Origin: Colletotrichum lupini
Taxonomy: Eukaryota; Ascomycota; Sordariomycetes; Glomerellales; Glomerellaceae
Length of the DNA stretch: 64,000 nt
Reading direction: 5' to 3'
NCBI RefSeq assembly: GCF_023278565.1
Contig: NC_064679.1
Coordinates: forward strand, 1,488,001 to 1,552,000
Each line of letters opens with the position of its first letter. The first letter of the stretch is position 1. Shown here piece after piece: positions 63,625 through 64,000 of this stretch. The position numbers were made by a program, and so were the translations under genes. The notes under the pieces were generated by a model, which ran no database searches, had not been told where the DNA came from, and was given only the letters and a program-made list of their open reading frames with translations.

Positions 63625-64000
63625 TCCATGCTGCTCTGGGCTCTTCCATTGAAGCCAAGCGGCGGCACGGCATCTCGCTGGTGCTGTGGACGGAGTACTT
63701 TGTACAGTAGTGGTGGGTGTCCCGAGCTCTGACAGAGGGAGAGAATTTTGGATGGCAGTTTTTAGGGTATTCTGCCCAATGAGGTCGTCCGATGCTCCGT
63801 CTTCTATGCGATTCCGTCCACGAGACTGAGGAACAACACCTGGCTGGAGGTGCTGGTTTGTGTACGTACCGAGGCTGGATACCCTACTACGTACCTCATG
63901 TTCTTCCAACTGGGCGTTGCATGTTCCTGCAGATGCTGACATGTAAAGACATGCATTGTACATGGAAAACTGCCATCGTGAGATGTATTCTAGAATACGA

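Larger units (their letters stand above)
59929..64000. other. Gene-free region at right edge
   Basis: About 4 kb of normal GC content with homopolymers but no recognisable gene on either strand. The longest open frame, 293 codons on the minus strand at 63082-63963, has a biased, low-complexity composition and no family features. The stretch could be a long upstream region of a gene off the right edge or contain non-coding RNA; sequence alone does not decide. Confidence 0.45.

Noticed and set aside
63082..63963. 293-codon minus-strand open frame
   Set aside because: Low-complexity composition, no family motif, no signal, overlaps other open frames; GC-rich chance frame is likely.

Overview
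The window comes from a filamentous ascomycete (Pezizomycotina, probably Sordariomycetes; I cannot name the species). The evidence is short spliced genes with GT-AG introns of 50-80 nt and CTNAY-type branch points, fungal-specific Zn2Cys6 regulators, small cysteine-rich secreted proteins, and AT-rich transposon islands with the mutational signature of repeat-induced point mutation (RIP): CpA/TpG almost absent, TpA everywhere, CpG kept.

Layout. 1-6.2 kb: the end of an MFS transporter, a spliced DAL5-like MFS permease divergent from a Zn2Cys6 regulator, and a small 8-cysteine secreted protein. 7.15-23.69 kb: a nested island. A Ty1/copia element (A) with 177-bp LTRs holds a second copia element (B1, 205-bp LTRs) inside its integrase domain and a Fot1/pogo-like DNA transposon downstream. 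23.9-32.2 kb: genic strip with a fumarylacetoacetate hydrolase family enzyme, initiator tRNA-Met, a broken J-domain gene, tRNA-Ser(AGA), a four-exon Zn2Cys6 regulator and a BTB protein. 32.74-39.26 kb: a second copy of B (B2) with a 510-bp internal deletion. 39.97-45.0 kb: a cytochrome P450 gene whose third exon is split by a 3.2-kb hAT transposon with an exact 8-bp target duplication; the rest of the gene is open. 45.2-51.4 kb: an ankyrin-repeat gene with a GC-AG intron, a 0.8-kb MITE-like TA-flanked element, a segment bounded by diverged direct repeats that holds a secreted-protein pseudogene, and a second BTB gene. 52.8-59.9 kb: housekeeping-type genes (RGG-box protein, SDR dehydrogenase, DPM1 mannosyltransferase, AT-hook protein). 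59.9-64 kb: no gene recognised, several homopolymer runs.

How the parts relate. The permease/regulator pair at the left looks like a regulated uptake unit; the FAH enzyme across the island could be a catabolic partner, but that is inference. Five transposons with readable ends and target duplications allow the order of insertion to be read, and RIP has hit their interiors while sparing the outer 50-140 bp of several of them. No clear new multi-gene system is visible. The points most worth following are the otherwise intact P450 interrupted by a decayed hAT whose termini are preserved, the antisense reading frame downstream of the copia A pol gene, and the two effector-like secreted proteins near the repeats.
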